This document shows positions 1 through 10,644 of a stretch of 64,000 nucleotides of DNA, in pieces. The stretch's first letter is position 1. Every line of letters begins with the position of its first letter. The position numbers and the translations under genes were made by a program. The DNA comes from Bromus sterilis (Eukaryota; Streptophyta; Magnoliopsida; Poales; Poaceae), in contig OX465599.1 of the NCBI GenBank assembly GCA_950022295.1, forward strand, positions 9,610,001-9,674,000. Reading direction: 5' to 3'. The notes below the pieces were generated by a model. That model did not search any database and was not told the origin of the DNA. It saw only the letters and a program-made list of their open reading frames with translations.

Positions 1-1251
1 CGACAGGTCATGCATTGAGTACTGGTACCACACATGCATTGTGAAGGTATTTTTGCTAGCTGCATCGTATGTCTTGAACCCTTCATCCCAAGCTTGTTGC
101 AATTCCTCCTTAAGAGATTGCATGTACACATCCATATTCTTCCCCGGATATTTGGGCCCTGGTATTATCAATGTCAGGAAAATGTTCTTCCTTTTCATAA
201 TTTCTGAGGGGGGAGATTGAGTGGCATGAAAAATACAGGACAACAACTATATGAGGCTGCCATCAAACCGAAAGGATTGAACCCATCCGTGCCGTCGGTG
301 ATTCGGCAATGCTTTGGCTCCTTAGCTTTTTCCGAAAAAAATTCATCGAAGTGCTTCCATGCTAGACCATCCGATGGGTGAGTCAACATTGGCTTCCCAT
401 CTGCATCAAATTCCATTCTCTTCCCATATTTGTGTCATGTCATCTGTCTGGCTGTCTCTTCCATCATGTAAAGGCGTTGAATTCTTAGTATCACTGGAAG
501 ATACCGAAGAAAATTTACGGGTATTTTGGTCCTCACCTTGACCATTGTCTACCACAACATACCTGGATGACTTGCATTTGGGACAATAGTCTTCTTCTGC
601 ATACTCTTTCCTAAATAAAGCACATCCATTCTCACAAGCATGTATCTGCTCATAGGGCATCTTAAGTACCTTGAGGATTTTATCCGATTGGTACAGGTTT
701 GCAGGCATAACATGATCTTTTGGTAGAAACCGCCCAAATAGGGTCATGATCGCATTGTAGCATTCTGGGCCCAAGTTGAATTGTGCCTTCAAAGCCATCA
801 CTTGTGCGATGGCATCGAGCTGACAAAGCTCAGTGTGAGCGTGGAGAGGATGTTTTGAAGACTCCAACATCTCATAGAAGGCCTTCGCAGTTTCCTCCAT
901 CTCATCGTCCTCATCCCGCTCATCGTCAAAGTCCCGCACCATGTCTTCGATCCCGGTTCCATACTCGTCCGTGCGCTGGCGGACCACCTCCTCTCTCCTG
1001 CGTCCGGAAGACTCTCCATGGAAGGTCCACACCGTATAATCAGGCTTAAAACCCCACTTCTGCAAGTGTTTACCCATATCCACCTCTGTCGCATGTTTAT
1101 TGTTGTCGCACCCAACGCAGGGGCACCAGGTTTTTCTCTGACCATTTGCAAATGTCGCTCTCAGAAACTCCTTGGTTTTCATTGCCCATTCAGTGGTCAT
1201 CTCTTTCTGATTAGGACGACCGGTGTACATCCAGACACGATCATTGCTCAC
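1..1251 (-). pseudogene. TNP2-type CACTA transposase, N-terminal part, frameshifted
   Basis: Reading leftward from an ATG at 1251, the first 80 or so residues match the transposase-associated domain of plant CACTA transposases: W-x-Y near the start, a Cys-rich CPCVGC segment, a conserved HL..WGF..Y..W..HGE stretch. About 200 residues later comes a zinc-ribbon-like CxxC pair (CENGC ... CPKC). The frame then shifts near 410 and continues with the TNP2 signature TDGFNPFG (195-416). It shifts again in a C-run near 210-215, after which an IMKRKN...GPKYPG motif continues off the left edge. TNP2 proteins catalyse excision and integration of the element; this copy is unlikely to be functional because of the shifts. 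Some breaks could be introns. Confidence 0.75.
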
Positions 1252-1390
1252 CTTATCGCTAGCTAGCTACTAAAAACAAATATACCAGTTTTTCAATTTT
1301 ATTACGTCCACTTTTTATTGCTTTTATCATACATAGCTACGACATATGCAGTTACCTACACACTAATAGGTAAAGATAGGTCCTAATCCC

Positions 1391-1609
1391 ACCCGAGTAT
1401 GTGTAGATTGGGTTCATTTTCCCATGCTCTGCTCCCGACCCGACGCAGAATTTCGGTAGCACCTCCCCACTGTTCTCCTAATACACGTCTCGAAAACAAG
1501 CCAAGAGGTTGTGTATCCGGAGAACAACAGGGAGGCGCTGGCGAAATTCCACGTCGGATCAGGACCAGAGCATGGAAAAACGACCCAATCTACACATACT
1601 CGGGCTGTC
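1391..1609. repeat. Imperfect inverted repeat, arms about 105 bp
   Basis: The segment 1391-1497, beginning CCCGAGTATGTGTAGATTGG, is repeated in reverse complement at about 1503-1609, which ends CACATACTCGGGCT. The arms differ at scattered positions and are separated by only a few bases, so the whole 220 bp could fold into one long hairpin. It lies just upstream of the CACTA transposase start, inside the element. No coding function is supported. Confidence 0.8.
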
Positions 1610-1985
1610 CATGGATAACGTTGGATAATTCGAAAGAATCACTATTATAAATATGCAAATGAATGCATATTTATAACTGTAACCCTTTCGAACGGGTGAC
1701 GCGTACTGGTTACACGACTTTACATATGAATATACTAAATCTACCTAGTTAGATAGTGTAAGGCCAGAATTGAGCAAAAGAAAGGGGGAGAGAGGATAAG
1801 AATTGTTTTGCTCACCCTGGAACTAAGGGAGGTCGTCGAATGGAGGGGGCGGAGGTCGTCGAACACCGGACCCACACAGCAGGGAAAGTCCTGCACTTTA
1901 AAATGCTCCCAATCAACACGGACACTCGATACCGGTAATTACATCTATATTTTTTCTTTTGTTTTTCCTATTATTTACATTTATT
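1610..1985. other. CACTA internal non-coding sequence
   Basis: No gene, RNA or repeat structure could be recognised here. It lies between the palindrome and the pyrimidine tract of the CACTA element, and is inferred to be part of its 5' untranslated or intron region. Confidence 0.4.
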
Positions 1986-2340
1986 TCATTTTCTCTTTTT
2001 TTTCTCCTCCTCCTCCTCCTTCTTCACCTCCAACTTCTTATTCTTCTTCTCCTCCTTCTCCTTCTTCTTCTTCTTCTTCTTCTTCACCTTCTTCTTCTTA
2101 TCCTCCTCCTCCTCCTCCTCCTTCTTTACCTCCAACTTCTTATTCTTCTCCTCCTCCTCCTCCTCCTCCTCCTCCTTCTTCTTCACCTTCTTCTTCTTAT
2201 CCTCCTCCTCCTTCTTTTCTTCTTCTTCTTCTTCTTCTTCTTCTCCTCCTCCTCCTCCTCCTCCTCCTTCTTCTTTTATTTCCTATATCTTTTTTCTCTT
2301 CTTCTTTTCTTATTCTACTTTTACCCCTAATTTGTATCCT
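1986..2340. repeat. Polypyrimidine (TCC/TTC)n tract
   Basis: About 350 bp of almost pure C/T on the plus strand made of TCC and TTC triplets. It is open in several frames on both strands (poly-Ser/Pro, poly-Leu, and poly-Lys/Glu on the minus strand), but this comes from the triplet repeat and is not evidence of coding. Around 2340-2600 the sequence turns AT-rich with short repeats such as CTAAACAGAGAACAAACC. Confidence 0.9.
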
Positions 2341-2639
2341 CTTCTTTTTTATTTCTTCTAACTAAACTAATATAAACAAAAACCAAATCTAATTAACCCT
2401 AAACAGAGAACAAACCCTAAACAGAGAACAAAAAACCAGATTTTTTAAAATAATATTTTTTTTCTAACTTAAACAGAGAACGAACCCGAATGAAATCTAA
2501 TAACTAAACCTACATCTAAATTATCTAAAAAATCCTAACTAAATCTAATTAACATGGGATTAATACTAATAATCTAACAATACATAGAAAATGTGGGTAA
2601 AAAAATTACTAAAATAAATAGAAAAAAAATAAAAACAGA

Positions 2640-2943
2640 GAGGGGGGAGGGGCTCACCGTGGAGAGGGGGAGAAGGCTGGTGGCGGGGCTGGCGCTGGAG
2701 GAGGGCGGCGGCGCCGGTGTTGGAGGAGCGCGGCAGCTCCGGGGTTGGAGGTCGGCGGCAGCGCAGGTGGCGACGGGGTTGGAGGACGGTGGCGGTCGGG
2801 GCAGGTCGTGACGAGGTTCGAGGAGGGCATCGGTCGGCTGGAGGAGGGCGGCGGCGGCGCAGGTGGCGACGGGTCTGGATGAAGGCGTGGGTTGGGAGTG
2901 AGGGAGGAGTGGTGGGCCAGAGGTCCGAGTGGGCGGGTTAACG
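2640..2943. other. GC-rich block inside the CACTA element
   Basis: A purine-rich, GGCGG-rich segment. The minus strand has an open, proline/alanine-rich frame of about 145 codons, but no domain, no start context and strong compositional bias. It is treated as the GC-rich subterminal part of the transposon and not as a gene. Confidence 0.5.
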
Positions 2944-3240
2944 GTGCCAGGTTGTGCCGTCTGCCTGCAGACGGCAAAGATTTCTATGTCGTCCGGAGGC
3001 AGACGACACAACCTAGCACCGTTAGCTAGGGCAGCGAGGCGTTCAAGTGGGACCCACTTTTATTTTGCCGTCTGGCTGTGCACGACAAAGACATCTTTGC
3101 CGTCTATCTACCTGGCAGCGGACGGCAAACAACTCTTTTGCCATATGTCAACTCTTTGTCGTCTGTCTTTAGGGCAGCAGATGGCATACAACCCTTTGTC
3201 GTCCGCCCCGATGAAATGCAGACGGCAAAGAGGTTGACAC
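2944..3240. repeat. CACTA subterminal repeats (TTTGCCGTC type)
   Basis: The core GCCGTC/GACGGC with flanking TTT/AAA occurs about ten times in both orientations across 300 bp, ending roughly 25 bp from the terminus at 3267. In En/Spm-type elements such repeats bind the element-encoded DNA-binding protein. Individual copies have diverged (TTGTCGTC, TGCCATATG). Confidence 0.85.
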
Positions 3241-3267
3241 AAGGCAAACTAGTGAATTCCAGTAGTG

Positions 3268-4580
3268 CATGTTCGAGTACATTAGGGTGGAGGATCCTAC
3301 AAGGTCGATTAAAATCGATCTTAAAGAAAGGAAGGCAATGAAAGATAAAGATATATTTCTAAAAAAACCACAAAGATTACGAAGAGCTCATTGTAAGGAG
3401 TTATACTAGTTTAAGCTTGTTGTACAAGGCTAAACCAATTAAATCTTCATACTTTCTCGGACTGATTTTGGATTTCAATTGAGATTATGTGTATCACGCA
3501 AAATGGTGACACAGTATTGTGTCAAATAGGATATGGTGGCAAATTCTATAATAAAGGCTAAGTGTATTGCGAAGCAACAAGGGAGGGTATTTTGAAACAA
3601 AAATTCATTTCAGAACATGGTATGGTTCTTAAAGATGCTCGAAGAAAATGGAACATTATTAAATGATTCCATGGCTTATTCTAAAGGAACCAAGGTCCTA
3701 GCAATGATTCGAACATATACAAAGCTAAATGAAAATTTTGAACTTTATCAATGCGTGAAAACACAAATATATGCAAGATATACGCGGACATGAAATTTCA
3801 GATCCGTTGATAAAGTCTATACCACAAATGAAAGATGCATTACATTGGTATGCCATAGGTGTATAGTGATCAAACACTAATAATATTATTGATACTAGTG
3901 CAAGTGGGAGACTGGTGAAAATATGCCCTAAAGGTAATAATAAAGTGTTCTTATGTTTCCACATGTTTTGTTGATGATTAAGTTTTCTTGATCATGAACA
4001 TCATCTATGTGACAAGGATGTCGACAACAATGAGAACATATGTTACCAAAACAATGATGTTGAATAGACCCCAGTTAATGATATACTTCGAGATCACATC
4101 GTAATAGCGTTGTAAGTCATATCACCGTGTTATCAAATTTCTTAGATCATGAGAGTATCGAGTTACTTCACGCAAGAATGTGTACTTTTGTTCTTATTAA
4201 AAGTTACCCATAACTAGGTGGTGATAACAGTAACTTCCAGGTGCAACATATAGTGTGGCTAGCGATTGCGAGTGCGATAGCTCGAGGCTGGTATTGACGG
4301 TATCCATTATAGTCCGGCCATACATAATGTGACTTAGTCATGGGGATACTGGAATATAATAACGAGTAACAGAACAAACTTGCATAGAGGATAACAAGGG
4401 TTTGTGATCAAGTGCTGACTCACATGAAATGCCAACTTCTTGCCTCTAACCTTCTTATATATCACGAATCAAAAGGAATGGTGGATAAATAACACTAGGT
4501 TCACTTGAAACTTCCTCATGTTTGCGTGGGAGTCAATATGGGCATTCAAGTCCCGCAGGAGTCAAACACAATGTGACTTA
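3268..4580 (+). mobile_element. Degraded Ty1-copia 3' end with partial 3' LTR
   Basis: 3268-3890 reads as a decayed copia polyprotein tail with many stops. A polypurine tract CAAGTGGGAGAC lies at 3901-3912, directly followed by an LTR start TGGTGAAAATATGCCC at 3913, a slightly mutated form of the TGTTGGAAATATGCCC start of Angela/WIS/BARE-type LTRs. The LTR is traceable, with loss of similarity, to about 4580, where sequence shared with the P2 locus (30890) begins. No second LTR is in the window because the CACTA element interrupts the 5' side. Confidence 0.7.
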
Positions 4581-5318
4581 GTCACAGGGTTGGGGACTTT
4601 GGGCCCCTCAGTCGCCCGCGCGAGGGCGACGGAGGGGGAGGGCTATCCTAGAAATTCCCGTGATGATGACCCTGGTTAGGTGATCGATCTGCGTGGAATT
4701 CCTGTTGGTCATGTCAATCATAATAGAAATATTATGAAAGAGATCATCAACCTTTGCGTCAAAGTCATTGGTCATCATCCAATAAGAATCAATCCCTTCA
4801 CCAGTGGTGTGCTTCAGACGTTTTCTCTAGTTCTTTGATCGTTTCCCTCATCTCCTTTGGAGGTTAGGGTTCTCTCCTCCACTCACTCAGCGGTGGCCCA
4901 AGAGGAAAGGAGATAGATCCTCTGATGTTAAATTGATAGGGATTTGAAGGATACTCATTTGGTGTATACCTCTTTTTATTCTTCCTTTTCACCTTACAAA
5001 CCAACCTTTTGTGCACTGCCGATAAAAGAAAGTAGATGCGAAGTTAGCCACAAGCCACAAGGATACCAGGATCCCATATTCTCGTATGAGCAGATGCAAA
5101 GTAGCCACTATCCACAAGGAACTCAACCTATCCTTACACTTTCCAAACCAAATGTATGTCACTCATATGAGTCATCGAGGTAGCATAGTATGTGCAGATA
5201 TGCTTTAGCAGCAAAAGAAGTGTTCAAAAACACACATTACGGACACTCTTTCCTTGTTTATTCTCTAGTTACACTTTGACACGAACACTCTGGATCCTAG
5301 GAAGGAGAGGTCCTCACT

Positions 5319-8300
5319 CTAGCCTGATTTCTTACGTCTGATCTCGATGCCCTGCACGATGAGGCCCCTCTTCCAGTTCCCGCCTTTGATCTCCATCAGG
5401 CTGAAGGACACCTCACCGTCGTCGCCCCCCTCGACAAAGAACTCGCCCAGCTCCAGCTCCATCCACCCATCGTCTCTCGGCTGAGGGAACGTGACATTCT
5501 CTTCGTGGGACACTATGCGACGGTTCCTTCTCCTGAGTCTTGCAAGCGGAAATGAACCCATCGGACGGTAGTTCTCAGGCACCACGTTGTGGGAGTCCTC
5601 GTCATCATTGCCTTGGAGGCAAACCTTGCGGGTTAAGTTTGTTGCTCCCACGTTGACCGATGCCTCCTGGACCGGAGAGTCCAGCCCGTAGAAATGGTCC
5701 GCCGTCTTGAAGACCATGTAGGCGGCATAGGTTGTGTCTTGGGAGAGCATGCTGCTATGTATCTTCCCGCGGATCTCTAACCAGCAAACAGACTTGAGTT
5801 GAGCACCTTCAGAAAACCTGTCGCAAACATAGGGTTAGAACTTATAAGGAAGACGAAAACCAATCAACAGCATGAGTTGTAGAAAACGATCTGCCATTGC
5901 AGCCAATTCCATAACTTGGTAATTAACCACGTATTGCCTACTGTGAACAAGGTGTGTCATTGTTTATGCAAAGTCTCATCTATGTGCTGTGCATAATTCA
6001 TAAAAAAACAAAGAAAGAGTGTGCCCTTTGATATTGACAGCGAGGAAGATAAAAGTAGCACTTATTCTGCTTATGTGTGAGGCAACAAGGACTTAGCATG
6101 TACAATGGCACACCACTTTACAAATGAAATTGACTCTTAACCTCTTTCAGACATTTTTGAGATCTTCAACAACTGATTTCAAATATGTTCTTATCACAAA
6201 ATTTTCTTATCACAAAATTTGCTGGTCAGAACCATGCTGAAAACCCTATTCTGAGTTTTGGGTTCAAAACAATGGTAGTTTGATCTACCATCCTACCACT
6301 TACTTTTACAGTTGCACCTTGCATCATTTAACTTTGAAATTAATTGCAACCGGACGAGTGAGACGACAACGCAACAGCGCAACCAAATCAAATGCAATTG
6401 CAGTCAGATAAGAATAAGATGACAGCACAGAAACATTCATAGCACGACCTAGCGTCATATAACCGCTCCCCCGAGCCGCTCCCGCGAGCGTCCTCGGGGG
6501 GAACCCTAGCTGCCGCCCCAGCCCCTCCCCTTCGGCCCTCCCCTCCGGCCCTCGCCGCCGCCCCGCAGCGCCGCCGGGCGAAGCCTGGCTGGCGCGGGAG
6601 GCGGCGGGGTCAACCTCTCCCTCTCCTACGCGGATCCACGGCCGGCGCGGGGCGGCTGCCGCCGGAGGCGCCGGGCTATGGCGGGGCCTGGTGGCGCGGC
6701 CCCGGGTGCCCCTGCTGCCGACGCGCGGTCGGCATCTCGGGGTGGCGCGGCGGCTGCCATGGAGGGGCGTGCGTGGGCGCAGACCGGCGCCGGAGGTTCT
6801 GGCTCCAGGCGGCGTGGGCGGCACGGGGCCGGCTTCGGCTTCTGACGGCTGCAGATGGGTCCTCCCGTCGCGGGCGCGCGGCGGTTCTCCTCGGGCGCGG
6901 CGGCACAGATCCGGGTGGGTGAGGAGGCGGGCTTGCGCAGGGGCCGACGATGGCGCTCTCTCGGCCCAGATCTGGGCCCTTTGGGGCCCCATCTGGGTCT
7001 GGGTGGGCCTGGTTCGGCCTCGTCTGCGTGGGCTCCGGTGGACGGAGATGCGACTAGTGCGGGGGGTTGCGGTGACGGCGACACACCTACTGCAGCACGA
7101 CGACGGGAGCTTCACGAGCCTTGAGCTCGGGCGGGCCGGGTGCCTGCTTTGCTCCTCTTGCTGCGTCCGGTCGGTGACCGCTGACGGCGGTGGAGGTTGT
7201 CCCCTCCCGCGTGGTAGCCGACGCTGCCGCTCCTTGTTCCCGGTTGCTCCCTCTCGGACCCGTCGGTCCCGCTTCGGTCTCCATGGTTAGGCGGCGGTGG
7301 TGTCCCCAAGACCGCGGTGGCGCATGTTGGTGGCCGACAAGTATGGTGGAGCACGACGGATCGGACAGGGTGGTGGGTGTGTGGCGGACGGGAGAAATCC
7401 CTGTCGGCTTGGCCGACACCGGCTCGGCGACGCCCGCGGGCGCCATCGGTCCTTACTGAAGGGCGCGGGGTATCCCCTGACCCTCACCCAGTCGCATACC
7501 GGGAGAAACCCTAGGCTTTGTCCGAGCAGCAGCCTCGTCATCGTCGCGGTCCTACCTGAAGGTGTTGCTTGATATGCGGTGGTCCGAAGTGCTAGGAGTG
7601 TGGTGGGTTGTGTTGGTGGGCGCAGCGGTTGCGGATCATCACTATTTTCGTCGACCCGGCTCTATTGTCATTGTTTCTTTTCCTTTCTCTTTTGTTTCTT
7701 TTGGGCGTGCTTGTGTTGTCTGCCCCAACAATGATGCTTCGGTTGTATCGGGTGATTGCTATATCTATATAGCGGGGCGAAAGCCTTTTTTCGGAGAAAC
7801 ATTCATAGCACAAAATACTCAAAAGAGGTCTAGTGTGAACAAGGTACATTGAGTCACATTCTTCATGCAAAATTTTACCTATGTGTTGCTTACAGTTGAT
7901 AAGACGAAGTTGTAAAGAGCAAAGGACTTTGGCCTTTGCTTTTGAAAGTGAGGAAATAATAGTAGAACTTAGTAGCTGTTCCCATGTGTGAGCCAACAAG
8001 GACATAGCACGCACAGCAGCGGTATTTGGATTCCCAAATGACAGTGACTTCAACTTTGTATCTTATTCCAAATAGTTTCAAGATGATTAAAAAGTGATTC
8101 CAAGCATTACTGTAAATTCACACTTGCAGGCTGGTTTTCGTTCACAGCAAGGTAGTTAAATCTACCATCCTACCACTTACACTTGCAGGCTGCACCTATT
8201 AATATCATCAAATTAACTGTAATCGGACAAGTGAGACCACAAAGCAATAGCAGAATCAAACTGAATGCAATTCAGTTACATACGAATAAGATCACAGCAC

Positions 8301-9672
8301 AACAACATTCAGAAGCACACGCTACGCTAGACTTAATTCGTAGAAAACTATATACATCAGAATATGGAAGAGCAATTGGCCTTGAAATTAATTGCAATCG
8401 GGCAAGTGAGATTAGAACGCAACAGTGCAATCAAATCAAATGCAATTGCAGTCAGATAGGAATAAGATGACAGCTCAAGATACTCAAAAGAACTCTAGTG
8501 TGAAGAAGGTACATGGAGTCACATTCTTTATGCATAGTGTCATCTATGCGGTGCAAAGTGTGATATATCTGGTGCAAAGTGTCATCTATGTGGTACAAAG
8601 TGTGATCTAACTGGCGCAAAGTGTGATATATGCGGTGCAACGTGTGATCTATCTGGGGCAAAGTGTCATATATGTGCTACCTAGAGTTGATAAAAACGAT
8701 GTTGTAAAGAGCATGCTCTTTGGCTTTTGCTTTTGCAAGTGAGGAAAAATAAAAGTACAGTAGCACTTAGTTGTGCCCATGTGTGAGCCAACAATGACTT
8801 AGCATGTGTACAGCAGTATTCAGACTTCCAAATGACAGGTGACCTACTGACCTCAACTTATCTTATTCCAAACAGTTTCAAGATCATTAAAAAATGGTTC
8901 TAATTATTCTCTTACTCTACATTTGCTAGTCTGAACCATGGCGAAACCCCTATTCTGAGTTTTGGTTCACAGCAAGCTAACTATCCTACATTCCTACCAC
9001 CACTTAAACTTGCAGGTTGCAGCAATTAACCTTGAAACTGATTGCAACTGGACGAGTGAGACCACAAGGTAGATAATATTTGCAATTCAGATAAGCAGCA
9101 ACATTCAGTAACACAAAGTAGATAATATATACAATTCGGACAATCTGCACCGGAGGAATAGGAGATAGCGAACGAAGGAACGAACCTGGAATCGTCGAGC
9201 GGGATCCAGCTCCAGTACTGCGGTGTGTCGCCCCAGACGATGAAGAGGTTCCTGGCGGACAGCATGTAGCACTTGGTCCCGGTCTCCCTGTCTAGCCACA
9301 TGCTCTGCAGCGCGCACGGACACCAAATAGATGGATCAGCGATAAGTGGATGAACCGAGGGGAATTGGGGATGGGTGTAGTACAGGAACGTACCACGAGC
9401 TTGTCCTGGAGGAGGGCGGGGCCGGCGGAGAGGCGGAGGAAGAGCTCCTTCTTGGACGCGGGTGGGGCGGGGTCCGCCAGCTCCCCGTCGGCGAGTGGCG
9501 GGAGGTCGCCGGGCGGCAGGAAGCGGGCCCAGACGGCGTCGGAGTCGGCCGCGGCGCGGAAGGGGCGGGAGACGGCCGCGGCCCGGCAGGCGTCGCGCGG
9601 GGACGTGCGGGCGACTGCCGCCGAGACCAGCTCCTCCGGCAACCGCGCGATCTCGCAGGCCTCCATCTCCAT
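5319..9672 (-). CDS. P1: F-box/PP2 (phloem protein 2-like lectin) protein, 298 residues
   Basis: Three exons: 9394-9672, 9186-9304, 5319-5817, with GT-AG junctions and no stop across them. Exon 1 encodes an F-box (about residues 8-52, LPEEL...RDACRAAAVSRPFR...DAVW), which in plants binds SKP1 of SCF ubiquitin ligases. Exons 2-3 encode a PP2 domain: SMWLDRETG, CYMLSARNL, Y.W.W.., CWLEIRGK, YAAYMVFK, DDGWMELELGEFF, GLIVQGIEIR. This domain is a Nictaba-like carbohydrate-binding fold. The start at 9672 (MEMEACEIARLPEEL) matches its paralogues; an upstream in-frame ATG at 9765 is less likely. Intron 2 (3368 bp) is enlarged by repeats and a retroelement. Copia element C lies 225 bp upstream of the ATG. 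Expected role is substrate recognition, possibly of glycoproteins; this is inferred from the family. Confidence 0.88.
6446..7794 (+). mobile_element. GC-rich non-LTR retroelement copy with 17 bp TSD
   Basis: The 1349 bp insert is bounded by perfect direct repeats AGAAACATTCATAGCAC at 6429-6445 and 7795-7811; the P2 intron has the uninterrupted site. The body is very GC-rich and the 3' end reads AGCGGGGCGAAAGCCTTTTTT, resembling tails of grass LINE-type copies. A variable long TSD and no LTR or TIR indicate target-primed reverse transcription. It has long open frames on both strands because of GC content, but no recognisable reverse transcriptase. It may be a 5'-truncated or non-autonomous copy, or a reverse-transcribed transcript. 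Confidence 0.7.
8531..8677. repeat. 21 bp minisatellite, 7 units, P1 intron 2
   Basis: Seven consecutive 21 bp units of the form TGCAAAGTGTSATMTATSTGG. The related array in P2 intron 2 (32973-33098) has about six units. The period is a multiple of three, so a frame stays open on both strands (…VQSVIY…), but the array lies in an intron. Confidence 0.9.
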
Positions 9673-9897
9673 GGGTTCCTTTCCTCCGCCGGCGTGGGAA
9701 TCTGCTTGGTCTCTTCTGATTCGATTGAGATGGGCCGTGACCGTGAGGGAGTGCGAGAATGGCAATTTGGTTTATATGATGGTACGGGGATGCGGAGGCT
9801 TAGCGGCGAAGCACTAGGAAGGCGGCAGCGGCTTAATTCGGGATTAATTTGGGGCGAAGCAACAGGTGTCAGGTCGGTAGGAAACGGGCAATCCAAC
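9673..9897 (-). promoter_or_regulatory. P1 5' flank, cut by element C
   Basis: The 225 bp upstream of the P1 start is collinear with the P2 upstream region (34079-34340) up to CCAAC, where copia element C is inserted. The native upstream continues at 28458. No convincing TATA box could be picked out within the remnant. Confidence 0.5.
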
Positions 9898-10473
9898 TGC
9901 GAAAGAATGAGCGAACGTGGTTGAGTTGGTTAGGTGGATGGTTGTATCCCCAGCCTACCAGAGTTCAAATCCCAGATTTGACAATGGTGCTCGCATTTTC
10001 CTGGATTTATTCCAAGGCTTTCGGTGATGCGCTTTCAGTGAAAGGAGACGTTCCCGTCGAAGACGAGGTGGAGGCTTCGTTAATCTCAAGATGATGTACC
10101 GGCTCAGTATTGCGAAGATGCTCATAGGGGTAGGGTGTGCGTGTGTGCGTCATAGGGGTGATTGTATACTCGTGTTTGTGAGCGTCAGAGTTGTACTGTG
10201 TTCCTCAAAAAAAAAACTGTGAAAGAATGAAGTGATTCCTTGTATTGATCTTGCGAAGAAATTTACATTATATACATAGATGAACCGACTTGCGAGGGGA
10301 CGAAGCGTCTGTTAGCGCAGACGGGGCGTCTGTTCACTAGGGGTGCATCGGTATGAGGAGGAACCGCCGACGGGGCGTCTGTTCGCTAGGGGTGCGTCGG
10401 TATGAGGAGGAACCGCTAGGCGGTTAGTACAAGTGAAGATTTTCCTAATTATGTGATTTAATTAATCACAACA
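9898..10473 (-). repeat. 3' LTR of element C, interrupted by a SINE
   Basis: The LTR end TGCGAAAGAATGA (9898-9910) resumes after the SINE as TGTGAAAGAATGAAGTG and runs to CACAACA at 10473. It carries a tandem duplication of about 50 bp (GACGGGGCGTCTGTTC...GAGGAACCGC, about 10319-10417) that is single in the 5' LTR. Confidence 0.9.
9911..10215 (+). mobile_element. Au-type SINE inserted in the LTR of element C
   Basis: A tRNA-derived head with A-box-like GTGGTTGAGTTGGTTAGGTGG and B-box-like GAGTTCAAATCCC is followed by a body with GACGTTCCCGTCGAAGACGAGG and ends in an A-run. TSDs are ACTGCGAAAGAATGA (9896-9910) and ACTGTGAAAGAATGA (10216-10230), one mismatch. SINEs of this type are transcribed by Pol III and mobilised by LINE machinery. 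Related degraded copies are at about 34418 and 35205. Confidence 0.88.
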
Positions 10474-10644
10474 CTCCCTCTAATCTACGCTTGATCATGT
10501 AGTATCATCTTATGATTATCCGGGTAGTATCATCGTCTCAAATGAATTCTTCCTCAATGGTTCTTCATTAAAATCCTTAAGAGAACCTGAAATATTAATC
10601 ACAAAGAGAAAACGGAACAATGTGATGTTATGAGTAAATGTGTC

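Larger units (their letters stand above)
1..3267 (-). mobile_element. CACTA (En/Spm) transposon, 5' end in window, truncated by the left edge
   Basis: The right boundary is the motif GAATTCCAGTAGTG ending at 3267, which on the minus strand reads CACTACTGGAATTC, a CACTA terminus. Inward from it lie repeated TTTGCCGTC/GACGGCAAA motifs (about 2944-3240), as expected for subterminal repeats of Triticeae CACTA elements. Further in are a GC-rich block, a pyrimidine tract, an inverted repeat and the start of a TNP2-type transposase on the minus strand. The other terminus and the 3 bp TSD lie outside the window; the three bases after the end are CAT. The element landed in an already decayed copia fragment. 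Confidence 0.85.
5930..9060. repeat. Three tandem intron repeats in P1 intron 2
   Basis: A unit of roughly 500-650 bp recurs at about 5930-6445, 7812-8480 and 8490-9060. It contains GTGAACAAGGTACATTGAG-like sequence, CCCATGTGTGAGCCAACAAGG, CCTACCACTTACA and AATTGCAATCGG motifs in the same order. P2 intron 2 has two units (about 32420-32900 and 32940-33500). Copy number therefore differs between the paralogues. Confidence 0.75.
4585..9897. repeat. Segmental duplication, copy 1 (P1 unit)
   Basis: Sequence flanking and containing gene P1 matches 30890-34380 around P2. The match covers the 3' intergenic part (GGTGATCGATCTGC and following), all three exons, intron repeats and the 5' flank. Copy 1 has a 1349 bp retroelement in intron 2 that copy 2 lacks; copy 2 has a Tourist MITE that copy 1 lacks. 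The unit originally continued into 28458-28560, now separated by element C. No gene other than P1 is seen in 4585-5318. Confidence 0.85.

Noticed and set aside
1808..2365. Long Ser/Pro- and Leu-rich open frames in the pyrimidine tract
   Set aside because: They are produced by TCC/TTC triplet repeats, open in several frames and on both strands, with no domain.
6324..7115. 263-codon minus-strand frame and overlapping plus-strand frames in P1 intron 2
   Set aside because: They lie in the GC-rich retro-insertion bounded by 17 bp TSDs. Several overlapping frames are open because of GC content and no domain is visible.
8531..8677. Small repeat protein from the 21 bp array
   Set aside because: It lies within an intron of P1, and the frame is open only because the period is a multiple of three.
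9346..9924. 192-codon plus-strand frame opposite P1 exon 1
   Set aside because: Antisense shadow of the F-box exon; Gly/Arg/Glu-rich with no domain.
9911..10215. Possible tRNA gene (A and B boxes)
   Set aside because: No cloverleaf acceptor pairing; long body, A-tail and TSDs show a SINE.
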